64,000 nucleotides of DNA from an uncultured Lachnoclostridium sp. (GCA_946415315.1 CAMKRZ010000013.1:1-64000), one strand, 5' to 3'. Positions 40,394 through 49,774 are shown, numbered from the stretch's first letter. Translations and numbers: made by a program. Notes: generated by a model not told the origin, from the sequence alone.

Positions 40394-41233
40394 TCAGTCC
40401 GTAACGTTGATGACATCCCCCGAGTGGACATACGCAAGCTGATCTCCCATGATATTCTTCATCACGTCAAATGCGACCGTCCCGGTGCAATGACAGGTGT
40501 AAAACTTCGTCGGGTACGTCCTGAGCGTCTCAGCGATCGCTTCAATCTCCGCGATCTCATCCGCGCTGTACTCCGTCTTCTTCATCAGATGGAACCCGCT
40601 GACCACCAGATCCGGCGCACTTCCGTACCGGTCCGTATAGGCGTCGAGGATGCTGAGAATGCCGTTGTGCGCGCACCCGGACATGAGAACGGATTTACCG
40701 TTCTGCCGGACCACCAGAACATGCTCATGTCCGAACTCGTCCCGCCGGTAACAGTCCTCCCCTCGGACAAGCAGATTCCGGTTCGTGGAGGGAAGCTCAT
40801 GGCTTCGGTTTCGTATCACAAACAGCTCCAGCTCGTCGTCGATCACGGTGTCCCCGTTCAGGAATCTCACCTGCGGCAGACTCGCGATGCTCTTGTCGAT
40901 GCCGATGTATCGGAATCTCACCGGAGCATTTTCCCCGTCATCCGCATAGTAGTCGTCCGTCGCAGACGCCTGCATGTAGATTACCGCTTTATCATTCACC
41001 TCGGAAAATGGAATGATCCCGCCGGAATGATCGTAGTGCCCGTGGCTCAGGATAACCGTGTCCACCGCAGTCAGGTCGATGCCGAGAACTTTCGCGTTCC
41101 GCAGGGTCTCCTCCGAAGGGCCCAGGTCCAGAAGCAGCCTGTGCCGCTCAGTCTCCACGTAAAATGAAAGCCCGTGGGCATACGCGCAGCCGCACCGTCC
41201 CTCTGTATTTTCGATCAGATTGATTATGTTCAT
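40394..41233 (-). CDS. MBL-fold metallo-hydrolase (DHPF-synthase-like)
   Basis: 279 aa. It has the metallo-beta-lactamase core: LLLDLGPSEE, SHGHYDHSGG, MSGCAHNGILS and the C-terminal FYTCHCTG. It resembles the 7,8-dihydropterin-6-methyl-4-(beta-D-ribofuranosyl)-aminobenzene-phosphate synthase-like group, whose bacterial members have unproven roles. It follows the TrmH gene's upstream end by 17 bases, so the two share a transcript. AGGGGAG precedes ATG. Confidence 0.88.
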   Translation of the reverse strand: MNIINLIENTEGRCGCAYAHGLSFYVETERHRLLLDLGPSEETLRNAKVLGIDLTAVDTVILSHGHYDHSGGIIPFSEVNDKAVIYMQASATDDYYADDGENAPVRFRYIGIDKSIASLPQVRFLNGDTVIDDELELFVIRNRSHELPSTNRNLLVRGEDCYRRDEFGHEHVLVVRQNGKSVLMSGCAHNGILSILDAYTDRYGSAPDLVVSGFHLMKKTEYSADEIAEIEAIAETLRTYPTKFYTCHCTGTVAFDVMKNIMGDQLAYVHSGDVINVTD

Positions 41234-41353
41234 AGTCTCCCCTGTCAGACGCCGCTTAGATGCGGCACCTCGACCGGATTTCCGTTGTGATCGTTTCCGG
41301 TCTTACCATTCCGTGTTTCCTTGCGTTTTCAGGCGGTATCGCGCTCTGGCGGA

Positions 41354-41923
41354 TCAATAATACATATTGAATCCGGTCTCCAGCACCTGCGCGTATGTCT
41401 CGCCGGCCTTCTCCAGGTTCGGCAGAACGTAATCCCTGTTGTAGCGCACAACGGAGACTCTGTCGTACACGCGCATGCCCATGTGTGTCAGGCCGCGCTC
41501 AAGCTGAGCCAGGCACTCGAGCGTCCCGCGCCCGGTACCGCCCGCGCACGCCATGATGATGCAGCGCTTCTCCGCCAGAAAATGATTCTTCGTGGCGTCG
41601 CAGCGGCGCAGTCTGTCGAAAAATGCCTTGAAGCACTCGGTCATGTCGGACCAGTACACGGCGCTGATCCAGACGATGCCGTCCGCATCCGCCAGCGTCC
41701 TGTAAATATCCGCAAAATCATCTTTTAGCAGGCACTCTCCGGTCTTATTGCAGGTGCCCCAGCCGTTGCCGCAGGCTCTGCAATGTTCCAGTTTCTTTTT
41801 GTTCAGCGCGATCTCCGTAACCTCGGCTCCGGCATCCGCCAGGCCCTTGATAAACCGGTCCTTCGCCGACGCGGTCAAACCGTCCGCGTTCGGGCTGGAC
41901 CATACGACTGCAACCTTCTTCAT
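41354..41923 (-). CDS. Flavodoxin-fold NAD(P)H-dependent oxidoreductase
   Basis: 189 aa. It is a flavodoxin-like FMN-binding fold (VAVVWSSPNADGLTASAKDR, then VWISAVYWSDMTECFKAFFD). Three cysteines near residues 48-65 (CRACGNGWGTCNKTGEC) are typical of the iron-sulfur-flavoprotein-like branch, which may bind a cluster. Redox partner and substrate are unknown. GAGG precedes the start, next to a CATTTTCC motif. Confidence 0.88.
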   Translation of the reverse strand: MKKVAVVWSSPNADGLTASAKDRFIKGLADAGAEVTEIALNKKKLEHCRACGNGWGTCNKTGECLLKDDFADIYRTLADADGIVWISAVYWSDMTECFKAFFDRLRRCDATKNHFLAEKRCIIMACAGGTGRGTLECLAQLERGLTHMGMRVYDRVSVVRYNRDYVLPNLEKAGETYAQVLETGFNMYY

Positions 41924-41965
41924 ATTCGATACCTCATTTTCCGTATTGTGATTCTTCCGCTTTCG

Positions 41966-42799
41966 TTACGCCTCTCCGCCGTCCGGATTTTCAGGGCTTT
42001 GGACAATGGATTCTCTCTGATAGTCGGTGATGTCCGAGCCGAGTTTTTCATAGAGTTCTGCGACCGTTTCCTCGTGCGAGATCAGGGTCTTCAGCTCCGC
42101 ATCCGTCACACCAACCAGCTCGCGGAATTCAACCCGCCCGTTGAACGTATCGATCGTCTCTACGGTCGGATCCGTGATCACGAGAAAACCGGTCAGTTTG
42201 GACAGCTGCTTCGCGTCCATTCCCGCGGTCTGCCCGGTGTAAATGTACTCGTTGGGGAAAAAGCACTCGTTCTTCGTGAACGTGATCCGCGCGATCGTCT
42301 GAAGAATTCCGCAGACGTTCCGGATCTCGGCTTCCTCATCCTCAAGGTCGGCTTTCTTCAGTTTGAGCGTCATCTCATAGCCGTAGCCGCTGAGTTCGGT
42401 ATTCCTGCTCTGTTTCTCGTAAAGCTCCGTCAGTCCGAACGTGACAAAATGGTAGAAGTCCCCGCCGTCGTAAATGCTGATGCCGTCCAGCGGATCGTTG
42501 CCGCCGAAGATCCATTTGACCAGCGTCCCGTAGTGCTTCGGTTCGGTCTGCCCCGGGTAGACGCGCAAGAACTCCGCCTCGATCGCATCCCAGCCCACGG
42601 TTGATACTTCCGCAGGATCCGTGACCTGCGCCGGCTCCTCTGCCGCGCTCACGGCAGGCGTCACAGCCTCATCGGAGTTCGCGACCGCTGCCTGTGCCTC
42701 CTCAACGTTCTCGACCGTTGCCTGCGTTTCTTCGGCGTTCACTGCCGGTGTCTCAGCAGGCTTCTTCTTTTTCCTTCTGAAGAAATCCAGAAATCCCAT
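41966..42799 (-). CDS. Suppressor-of-fused (Sufu) domain protein with Ala/Glu-rich linker
   Basis: 277 aa. After a basic start (FRRKKKKP) comes a low-complexity Ala/Glu/Val linker (residues 15-65), then a Sufu domain (about residues 70-230: WDAIEAEFLRVYPGQTEPKH, YDGGDFYHFVTFGLTELYEK, GYGYEMTLKL). Sufu domains are best known from animal Hedgehog signalling, but many bacteria carry them, often as immunity proteins or in unknown roles. No toxin gene is adjacent. A good site (AGGAGGAAG) precedes ATG. Confidence 0.85.
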   Translation of the reverse strand: MGFLDFFRRKKKKPAETPAVNAEETQATVENVEEAQAAVANSDEAVTPAVSAAEEPAQVTDPAEVSTVGWDAIEAEFLRVYPGQTEPKHYGTLVKWIFGGNDPLDGISIYDGGDFYHFVTFGLTELYEKQSRNTELSGYGYEMTLKLKKADLEDEEAEIRNVCGILQTIARITFTKNECFFPNEYIYTGQTAGMDAKQLSKLTGFLVITDPTVETIDTFNGRVEFRELVGVTDAELKTLISHEETVAELYEKLGSDITDYQRESIVQSPENPDGGEA

Positions 42800-42880
42800 G
42801 TTCTCTTCCTCCTGTTTATGCCCTGATCATCAAAGACCGGTCTCTTCCGGCTCTATCGTTCCGCAGGACGATGTCCGCGG

Positions 42881-43201
42881 TTACAGATCAACTTCCGCCA
42901 GTATCCTCTCCGGATCCGCTCCGTCGATATCCAGGCCGACAGCCCGGATAAGCCGAACCTCGCTGATCCCGTAAAAATCCTTCGCCAGTGTCTCCACATA
43001 CCCGAAGCCAAATTCACCCGGGACATACGTCCCTCCTGCGGTCATTACGTAAAACAATTCCTTCGCGCGGCAGAGTCCCCGCGGAACTCCGTCCGGAGTA
43101 TAGTAAAATGTGATCCCCGGGACGTTGATCTTCTCGAGGTACTGCTTCAGCGCAGCCGGAAACGAGAGATCCCAGACACAGGCGTTGATAAACAGTGTCA
43201 T
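42881..43201 (-). pseudogene. Remnant of a flavodoxin-fold NADH-azoreductase-like gene (C-terminal half only)
   Basis: 106 aa. The sequence corresponds to the second half of a Flavodoxin_2/azoreductase-type enzyme (VWDLSFPAALKQYLEKINVP, GITFYYTPDGVPRGLC, YGISEVRLIRAVGLD). The first 80-100 residues, which form the FMN-phosphate loop, are missing, and only 81 bases separate it from the next gene. It keeps a strong ribosome site (GGGAGGTGAGCGG), so it may be translated. It could be a decayed gene or a real short variant. Confidence 0.6.
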
Positions 43202-43282
43202 CCGCTCACCTCCCTATCGCTCCGCGGCAGTCTTGCGTATCGTCCTGCATTCTGCAGCGCAGTCCGATCACGCTCTTTCGCT

Positions 43283-44452
43283 TCACAGCATGATACCGTT
43301 CACGACCGCACGCACTCTGTGGTGGTGATACAGCTCGTCGTTCGGCATCATATTGTGCATGTACACGACGGAAAAATGATCCACCGGGTCGGCCTCTGCC
43401 CAGATCCCGGTGCCGCCGGTCCAGCCGAAGTTGCCGAGGTGTCCGTTGTGCCCGTACTTCTGCGTGAGCAGCGTGCGGAAGCCAAGACCGTAGCCGTACC
43501 CGGCAAGGTAGTCATTTTCAAAATCGGCGAGCTGAACCGGACCGAGCTGGTTCTCATGAAGCATCGCTACCGTGCCGCTGCCCAGGAATTTCCTGCCCTT
43601 GTAGGTGCCGCCGTTCGCGAGCATCTGCATGAACACGGCGAAATCGTGCGCGCTGATCAGAAGATTCGGACGGGCGCCGGCCGGAACGCTGTCGGGGTCC
43701 GTCGCCGAGAAATTCGGCATCGGTTCGAACACTCCGAGGTCCTTGCGCGCATAGTTCGTCACAATGCGGTCCTTGTTCCAGGGCCGTGCGAGCGTGTCCG
43801 CATCCTCAAGTTCCAGCGGATCAATGAGGCGGTCCTTGAAGACCTCCCGAAGAGGCTTTCCCTCAAAGGTTTCAACGAGAACGCCGGTGATCTCGGAGCC
43901 GAAGCCGTACAGCCAGTGCGAACCCGGCTCAAACATGACCGGCACGTTCGCCATCGCGCGCACTTCCTGCTCGATCGTCGTCGGTCCCTTCTCCAGAAGG
44001 TTGCGCATCTGCTCGCTCATTGCTGCCAGGGTGGGCGTGCTCGGATTGAGTGCCGGCACCATGCAGTACGGCAGACCGCACATCATCGCAACCGCATCGC
44101 GGATCGTGATCGGTTTCTCCAACGGCTCCGTGACGATCTCGCCGTTTTCGCGTCTCACGTACTTCTTCGTGTCCTTCCACTCGGGCAGGTAATAGTACAG
44201 CGGATCGCTGAAAAGGAACTTGCCCTCCTCGTAGATCATCCCCAGGATCGCGTATGTAAACAGTTTCGTCGTGGATGCCTGGCTGAACATGCTGTGCACA
44301 TCCACCTTCTTCCCGGAAGCGATGTCCGCGAAGCCGGCTTCCCCATGATAGATCAGCTCATCCCCCTGTATCACGGCGACCGCGCAGCCGGGATTTGTCC
44401 CCTTCTCCACGAAGCCCTTCAGCAGGTTGTCCATTCTCGTAAAATCCTTCAT
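43283..44452 (-). CDS. Serine hydrolase, beta-lactamase class C/esterase-like
   Basis: 389 aa. It belongs to the class C beta-lactamase/DD-peptidase superfamily: the catalytic S-x-x-K appears as STTK in FSQASTTKLFT (about residue 63), a Tyr-containing HWLYGFGSE motif occurs mid-protein, and HNGHLGNFGWTGG sits near the KTG-equivalent position. No signal peptide is present. Many such proteins are esterases or amidases rather than resistance enzymes. The start at 44452 follows GAGGTG. The promoter is TTGACA-17-TACTCT, with a perfect dyad just downstream, so it is likely repressor-controlled. Confidence 0.9.
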   Translation of the reverse strand: MKDFTRMDNLLKGFVEKGTNPGCAVAVIQGDELIYHGEAGFADIASGKKVDVHSMFSQASTTKLFTYAILGMIYEEGKFLFSDPLYYYLPEWKDTKKYVRRENGEIVTEPLEKPITIRDAVAMMCGLPYCMVPALNPSTPTLAAMSEQMRNLLEKGPTTIEQEVRAMANVPVMFEPGSHWLYGFGSEITGVLVETFEGKPLREVFKDRLIDPLELEDADTLARPWNKDRIVTNYARKDLGVFEPMPNFSATDPDSVPAGARPNLLISAHDFAVFMQMLANGGTYKGRKFLGSGTVAMLHENQLGPVQLADFENDYLAGYGYGLGFRTLLTQKYGHNGHLGNFGWTGGTGIWAEADPVDHFSVVYMHNMMPNDELYHHHRVRAVVNGIML

Positions 44453-44480
44453 CCCGCTACACCTCACAAAAATACTCTCC

Positions 44481-44503
44481 GTAATGATATACTATATCAT
44501 TAC
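44481..44503. promoter_or_regulatory. Perfect dyad operator-like site upstream of the serine hydrolase
   Basis: Arms GTAATGATATA (44481-44491) and its exact complement (44493-44503) are separated by one base. It lies about 16-38 bases downstream of the predicted start of transcription, where a bound repressor would block elongation. Confidence 0.65.
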
Positions 44504-44525
44504 GAGCTGATATTCCATACTATTA

Positions 44526-44554
44526 AGAGTATCTTCTTCGGCCGTTCTTGTCAA
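44526..44554 (-). promoter_or_regulatory. Promoter of the serine hydrolase gene
   Basis: Minus-strand TTGACA (44549-44554), 17-base spacer, TACTCT (44526-44531). The -35 box overlaps the stop codon of the MMPL transporter gene, so the two genes are separately initiated. Confidence 0.7.
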
Positions 44555-46986
44555 GATTTGGTGAAGCGATCAAGGCAGGCAAGTACGCCCGGAAGGACGA
44601 AAAGGATCAAAAGGATCGCACTGGCCGCCCCGATGGAGAGCGTCTGACAGATCTGCTCCACCGTGGGCTCCCCGAAGCACTGGCCGAAGACCGCCGTCAC
44701 GATCACGATGATCAGACCGGACGTAAGGATCGTGTGAATGGCCCCTGCGTAAGCCTGTTTCAGTGCGACCGCGGTCTCGCCTGTTTTCCGCGCCTCGCGA
44801 TAGTAATTGCTGAACAGGATACCGTAGTCGATCATGGAGCCCATGAGGATACACTGCACGATCAGAAGCGCCAGGTAGTTGATGCTGTAGCCCTGGAAGC
44901 CGATGACCGTGATCGTGATGTAGACGCCGCACTGCACCAGAAGCACAAGGACAACGGGCACGATCAGTGTGCGGAACGTGATAAGCACGACAAGGAAAAT
45001 GGCGACCGCCGTGAGGATCGTGATCGTCAGCAGCTCCTTGTCAAACGTCTGACTCATCTCGTAGTTCATCGCCGAGGAACCGATCAGATGATACTCCCCG
45101 ATGTTGTCGCCGCAGCGCTCGTTGATCTTCTCGTAAAATGCATCCGTCTCCGGTCCCTCCGCCGGGATCGTCACCGTGAGGATCAGCCGCGAGTAATTCG
45201 GTCCCTTCAGCTGTTTGACACCGTCATTCAGATCAGCCGCCGAACGCTGAATGTCCGCGATCATCTCATCGTCCATGAAGATCCGGAATGTCGCGTCATG
45301 GATCAATTTGTCGTTTATGAAGTTCATCAGCTGTTCGATGGACATGGTTCTGCCGTTGTTCTCGGGGAGAACCGCGTCATGGTACAGATACATGAGCGAA
45401 ATGGTATTCTCGTCGAAGCCCTCCACTGTTTCAAACGCAGAGGCCATTTCGGCAACCGACATCGGCGTGATCATCATGGCAGGGTCAAGTTTGCTCATCA
45501 CCGCAAGGAACTCCTGCGGATCGATATCCTCGATGTACGGGGCAAATGCGGGATCCGTCATCACAACCTGCATGACGAACTGCAGAAACTCACTGATCGT
45601 GAGGGTTCCCGGCTCCCCGCCGTAATATTTGTGGTACAGAAGTTTATATGTATTCCCGGTCGGCGTAATGTACTGCCTGTCGCCGCCCATGCTGTCGGAG
45701 AGTTCGTCGATCGCATCCACCATCTCCTCCGCCGTATGCTGCTTCGCCAACGTGTTGGAATAATTAGCGGCGCTCTTGACGCCCTCCCAGGTTTCCATCT
45801 CGGCGGCAAGTTCCGTCATTTTCCCGTCATCCCGGTTATCGTACACCAGAACGACGGTCTCGTCCTTCGGGAACACCTCCGCCACGGCATCGTTGCTGAT
45901 CGTCGCGTAACTGATGACGGTTCGCTCCTTCAGGATGAACGCTCCGGCAAACAGCAGCACGAACAGCACCGCGAACACCAGGCGGTATTTGTCGCAGATC
46001 CTTGCCAGTCCCCCTGTCGGGATCTTCGGCACCGGTTTTTTCGTCTTCTCCAGAAGACCGGAGCACGACAACAGAAGTCCCGGAAGGATCAGGAATACAC
46101 AGAGGACGCTGAAAAGCACGCCCTTGGCAAGCACGATACCCAGATCCAGACCGATCTTGAATCTCATGAAGACGAGCGCCAGCAGACCCACGATCGTAGT
46201 CAGCGAACTGCCGGAGATGGAGGAAAATGCCCCCGTAACCGCCGCTTTCATCGCGACCTTGCGGTCCGACGTCTGCGCCAGCTCCTGCCGGTACCGGTTC
46301 GCCAGAATGATGGAGTAATCCATGGAAAGCACAAGCTGCAGCATGGCAGTCACGGAAAATGTGGTCTCCGAGATCGACCCCATCACAATGTTGGTCCCGA
46401 AGTTGATGACGACAGCCATTCCGATGGTGAACAGAAACAGAAACGGTTCGATCCAGGAATTGCACATGATGATCAGAATGACCGTGAGGATCAGGACGAC
46501 ACCGATGAGCACGAAGGTCGGAATGTTCGGGTGGTCGCCGCTGTCGTTCGTGAACTTCATCCCATTTTCCGAGTAGTCCGAAGCGAGCGTTTCCTCGATG
46601 GACTTCTCCTCATCGGAATCGTAGTCATACTCCGTGTGAAGAACATATTTGACGTAGTCATCCCGGTTGTACGCCTCGTCGTCCGGCTTGTAATCAACCT
46701 TTGTGACGTAACGGATGCCGGCAAGTTTCTCCTGCATGGCAAGCTTCTGCTCCCCGGTCAGCCCGCGGAACATCACGCGGATGGTATAGTCGTCCTCCGC
46801 CCCCGGGAACTCTTCCTCCATGATGTCCATTCCGATCTTCATGGAGGAATCATCGGCAAGGTACTTCGCCATGTCGGTGTTGATCCCGACCTTCGGGATC
46901 AGAACGGCGCACACGCCGGCAAATACCAGCACGGCGATCAATATCCACACTCTACGCTCAACAATAAACTCAGCAATTTTCTTCAT
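44551..46986 (-). CDS. RND/MMPL-family exporter
   Basis: 811 aa from the ATG at 46986 (AGAGGAG seven bases before). It has two halves, each with a lead helix, an extracellular domain and five transmembrane helices. Helices in the first half include PTFVLIGVVLILTVILIIMC and TTIVGLLALVFMRFKIGLDL; those of the second include LLTITILTAVAIFLVVLITF. It carries MMPL-type motifs (MDYSIILANRYRQEL and GSMIDYGILFSNYYREARK), whose Asp-Tyr pairs relay protons. In Gram-positives such transporters export lipids, drugs or siderophores. The substrate is unknown. The divergent TetR gene upstream is its likely regulator. Confidence 0.93.
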   Translation of the reverse strand: MKKIAEFIVERRVWILIAVLVFAGVCAVLIPKVGINTDMAKYLADDSSMKIGMDIMEEEFPGAEDDYTIRVMFRGLTGEQKLAMQEKLAGIRYVTKVDYKPDDEAYNRDDYVKYVLHTEYDYDSDEEKSIEETLASDYSENGMKFTNDSGDHPNIPTFVLIGVVLILTVILIIMCNSWIEPFLFLFTIGMAVVINFGTNIVMGSISETTFSVTAMLQLVLSMDYSIILANRYRQELAQTSDRKVAMKAAVTGAFSSISGSSLTTIVGLLALVFMRFKIGLDLGIVLAKGVLFSVLCVFLILPGLLLSCSGLLEKTKKPVPKIPTGGLARICDKYRLVFAVLFVLLFAGAFILKERTVISYATISNDAVAEVFPKDETVVLVYDNRDDGKMTELAAEMETWEGVKSAANYSNTLAKQHTAEEMVDAIDELSDSMGGDRQYITPTGNTYKLLYHKYYGGEPGTLTISEFLQFVMQVVMTDPAFAPYIEDIDPQEFLAVMSKLDPAMMITPMSVAEMASAFETVEGFDENTISLMYLYHDAVLPENNGRTMSIEQLMNFINDKLIHDATFRIFMDDEMIADIQRSAADLNDGVKQLKGPNYSRLILTVTIPAEGPETDAFYEKINERCGDNIGEYHLIGSSAMNYEMSQTFDKELLTITILTAVAIFLVVLITFRTLIVPVVLVLLVQCGVYITITVIGFQGYSINYLALLIVQCILMGSMIDYGILFSNYYREARKTGETAVALKQAYAGAIHTILTSGLIIVIVTAVFGQCFGEPTVEQICQTLSIGAASAILLILFVLPGVLACLDRFTKS

Positions 46987-47026
46987 CGCAAAACTCCTCT
47001 TGATTTTATATTGCATGCGCGATAGT

Positions 47027-47103
47027 ATGATAACAATTTGACATGCAAAATCAACAGACTGTTTACTTCGTTTTGTTTATTGTTTTACAAATCATTATGT
47101 AAA
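47027..47103. promoter_or_regulatory. MMPL/tetR divergent control region
   Basis: A possible minus-strand promoter for the MMPL gene is TTGATT (47049-47054)-16-TATCAT (47027-47032). A dyad TTTACA-N8-TGTAAA (47084-47103) lies between it and tetR and is a candidate TetR operator. The rest of the 216-base gap holds a small GGTTTC/GAAACC stem (47142-47159) and no gene. Confidence 0.45.
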
Positions 47104-47202
47104 TGTCGGGAAGTCAACAGATCGGCGAAATTTGTTGACATGGTTTCGACGCAGAAACCGATCGTCAGCCGGGTTTAATTCAATTTTTTTCGAGGTGAGA
47201 GC

Positions 47203-47748
47203 ATGGAAAATCAGAGAATACGCGTGACCAAACGAATGCTGAAGGAAGCGCTTGTCAGACTGCTGGAGAACAAACCGATCGAGAAGATCACGGTCTACGA
47301 GATCTGCCAGAGCGCGGAGATCAACCGGACCACATTTTACAAATACTACGGAAGTCCGTTCGATCTGATGATCGATATCCAGGCGGATTTCATTCACGAG
47401 CTCGAAATAAATCTGCAGGCCAAAGAGGATCTCTTCAGCCTGCAGAATATTCTGACGTATATTGACACTCACCGGGACGCCTGCCGCGTTCTGCTGCGGT
47501 CTTCCTCCTCCAACACGTTTCTGGACGAGGTGTTCTCGCTGTCCCTGATCTCGCAGCAGATTGAGGATCGCATCCTGACCACGCATTCGGAAGTGATCCG
47601 GAAGTACGCGAAAGAGTTTGTAATCTACGGCTCGTACTCGGTCATCCGCAAATGGCTCCTCTCCGACCAGCCGGAGCCGCCGGAGGAGATCGCCAGGATC
47701 ATCTTCGATCTGGTCAAACTGTTCTGGAATCAGCAGGATCGCGCATGA
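47203..47748 (+). CDS. TetR family transcriptional regulator
   Basis: 181 aa, one of only two genes on the plus strand. Residues 10-55 are the TetR helix-turn-helix (KRMLKEALVRLLENKPIEKI, then TVYEICQSAEINRTTFYKYY). The C-terminal part (residues 60-181) is a helical ligand-binding domain ending WLLSDQPEPPEEIARIIFDL. GAGGTGAGAGC precedes ATG. It is divergent from the MMPL exporter and most likely represses it. It converges with the alpha/beta-hydrolase gene 15 bases after its stop, with no clear terminator between. Confidence 0.93.
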   Translation: MENQRIRVTKRMLKEALVRLLENKPIEKITVYEICQSAEINRTTFYKYYGSPFDLMIDIQADFIHELEINLQAKEDLFSLQNILTYIDTHRDACRVLLRSSSSNTFLDEVFSLSLISQQIEDRILTTHSEVIRKYAKEFVIYGSYSVIRKWLLSDQPEPPEEIARIIFDLVKLFWNQQDRA

Positions 47749-47763
47749 CCCCGCGTGCGATGG

Positions 47764-48513
47764 TCAGCCCTGCCGGCGACCTTTGAAATAGCGACGGATC
47801 GCGTCCGCCATCTGATCGAGATGCCTCGTGAAACAGTGGTCATCACCGTGGATCGGGATGAGCTGCGCGTTTCTGTAAAGCTTCACGGCCTTCTCCGCAT
47901 AGGAATACGGAACGGTCTCGTCCGCGTCGCCGTGAATGATCACAACCGGCCCTTCGTACCGCGCGATCTCGTCCTCCACGTGGATCGTCTGTGCCACGCG
48001 GATATAGTCGCCGGACAGCTCCCAGCCGTCGGAGACTACCTTCTCCGGGATATGCTTCGGATCATACACCGCGCCGAGGACATTGCCCTCGCGCGCCATC
48101 TCCGGGATCATCCACGCCGGCGAAAGAGGCAGGATCGCCGCAAAATCGTCCGCGCACATGCCTCCGATCAGCATCGTCAAAAGACCTCCCTGTGAGTGAC
48201 CGCTTATGTACAGGTCCGTCACGAACGGCAATGTTTTCGCGTATTTTACGACGGAGAGCGCGTTGGTCACCCATTTGTAGAGCGTGTGGTCGGAAAATCT
48301 TCCGTCGCTTCCGCCGTGGCCGAACATCTCCGCGCGGAGCACGGCGACTCCAGCGTCGTTCATCGCTTTCTGCGCCGCAATGATATGATCCTCCTCCATG
48401 TGGCCGGTGAAGCCATGGATCAAAATGCAAAGCGGTCCCCGTTCAACGCCATCGGGGCGATCCAGCTTCGCGTGAAGCTTTGTTCCGTCACTGTCGATGT
48501 AAAACTCCTGCAT
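47764..48513 (-). CDS. Alpha/beta hydrolase
   Basis: 249 aa from the ATG at 48513, preceded by AAGGAG. Oxyanion motif LIHGFTGHME, nucleophile elbow GHSQGG (catalytic serine), acid in IHGDADETV, and a late histidine (IHGDDHCFTRH) complete the triad. The layout matches small cytosolic esterases and lipases of the BD-FAE-like type. Substrate is unknown. The gene is convergent with tetR. Confidence 0.92.
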   Translation of the reverse strand: MQEFYIDSDGTKLHAKLDRPDGVERGPLCILIHGFTGHMEEDHIIAAQKAMNDAGVAVLRAEMFGHGGSDGRFSDHTLYKWVTNALSVVKYAKTLPFVTDLYISGHSQGGLLTMLIGGMCADDFAAILPLSPAWMIPEMAREGNVLGAVYDPKHIPEKVVSDGWELSGDYIRVAQTIHVEDEIARYEGPVVIIHGDADETVPYSYAEKAVKLYRNAQLIPIHGDDHCFTRHLDQMADAIRRYFKGRRQG

Positions 48514-48586
48514 TCCGTTTCTCCTTATATCGCCTGTTTTGTTCCCCGCCACCCATGCAGCGGGGACTTTGTGTTTTCTGTGTTTT

Positions 48587-49774
48587 CTAATGATCCTGCC
48601 GCTCGAACAGTCCGGGCATGTACCAGATCTTGGTCCCGCGCGCGAACACGATCAGCATCAGCACGTAGAACGCCGCGAGGTAAAAGGGGAACACCCACAT
48701 GCCGACCGCCTGCCCCAGCAAGCCACAGCACACCTGTCCGGCAAGGAAGGCAAAACTTGAGACCGCCATCTGCGTTCCGATGATCGCGGACGACCGCTTC
48801 TCGCCGAAATTTTCCGGGGCAAGGAAATTGAAATTCGGAAACATCGGTCCGTTGCCGATCCCGATCAGCATCAGCGCCGCAACCGTCACGTAGCTGTTCG
48901 GGATAAGTACAAGCAATGCGAGGGCAACTCCGAGCACGAAAAGTCCGATCTTGACGATCTTCCAGCTGTGTAGTTTCTGCGCGACCACGCCGGACAGGAA
49001 TCTTCCGAGTGTCATCCCGAAATAGTAGACCGTTACGGCCGCCGCGGCGAACTCGTCGCTCGCGTGTCGGTGCTCGACCAGAAACGTACTGCTCCATCCG
49101 CCTGCCGATGCCTCGATCGCCACCGAACAGACAAACAGAAGCCACATGACTTTGACGCCGCGGATCGACGCCGCCTGCCGCAACGTCAGCGTCTCAAACT
49201 CTTCCTCCGCCACGGTCTCCTTCCCGTGAACCTTCTTCCAGACGGGAAGCGTCGCGATCAGAAGGATCGCCAGTCCGAGCTGGATGAACGCCGCGATCCG
49301 GTATCCGGTCCTCCAGTTCATTCCGTTGCGGAACACGAGCGTCATGATGAACGGGCTCACGGTGACGCCGACACCGTAGAAGCAGTGCAGGAAACTCATC
49401 TGTGAGGCGCTGTAGTGCAGCGCAACGTAGTTGTTGAGTCCCGTGTCGATCGAGCCCGCGCCGAGTCCGAGCGGAACCGCGAACAGGCACAGGAAAATGA
49501 AACTCCCCGACGCGCTGTAACCAAACAACGCCAGCGCGGTCAGAAGCGTACAGCCCGCCGTGAGTCTGTTGGTCCCGAATCGTTTGATCAGCCTTGAACT
49601 CATCAGGCTCGACAGCGTCGTCCCGATAAAACAGATCGCTGTGACAAGTCCGCCGAGTGAGAACGGCAGATCAAACTCCGTGTAGATTGACGGCCAGGAA
49701 GCCCCGAACAGAGAATCGGGAAGGCCCAATCCGATAAATGCCGCATAGATCACGGCTATCAACAATGTCGCCAT
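48587..49774 (-). CDS. MFS transporter, 12 transmembrane helices
   Basis: 395 aa with about twelve hydrophobic helices. Signature-like segments are GLGLPDSLFGASWPSIY near the N-terminus and SSRLIKRFGTNRL in the first cytoplasmic loop. The body resembles sugar or drug proton-symporters of the FucP/FPN-like kind, but the substrate cannot be read. Two ribosome-site candidates (GGAGGAG and GGAGGGG) precede the ATG. It is upstream of the alpha/beta hydrolase gene, 73 bases apart. Confidence 0.9.
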   Translation of the reverse strand: MATLLIAVIYAAFIGLGLPDSLFGASWPSIYTEFDLPFSLGGLVTAICFIGTTLSSLMSSRLIKRFGTNRLTAGCTLLTALALFGYSASGSFIFLCLFAVPLGLGAGSIDTGLNNYVALHYSASQMSFLHCFYGVGVTVSPFIMTLVFRNGMNWRTGYRIAAFIQLGLAILLIATLPVWKKVHGKETVAEEEFETLTLRQAASIRGVKVMWLLFVCSVAIEASAGGWSSTFLVEHRHASDEFAAAAVTVYYFGMTLGRFLSGVVAQKLHSWKIVKIGLFVLGVALALLVLIPNSYVTVAALMLIGIGNGPMFPNFNFLAPENFGEKRSSAIIGTQMAVSSFAFLAGQVCCGLLGQAVGMWVFPFYLAAFYVLMLIVFARGTKIWYMPGLFERQDH

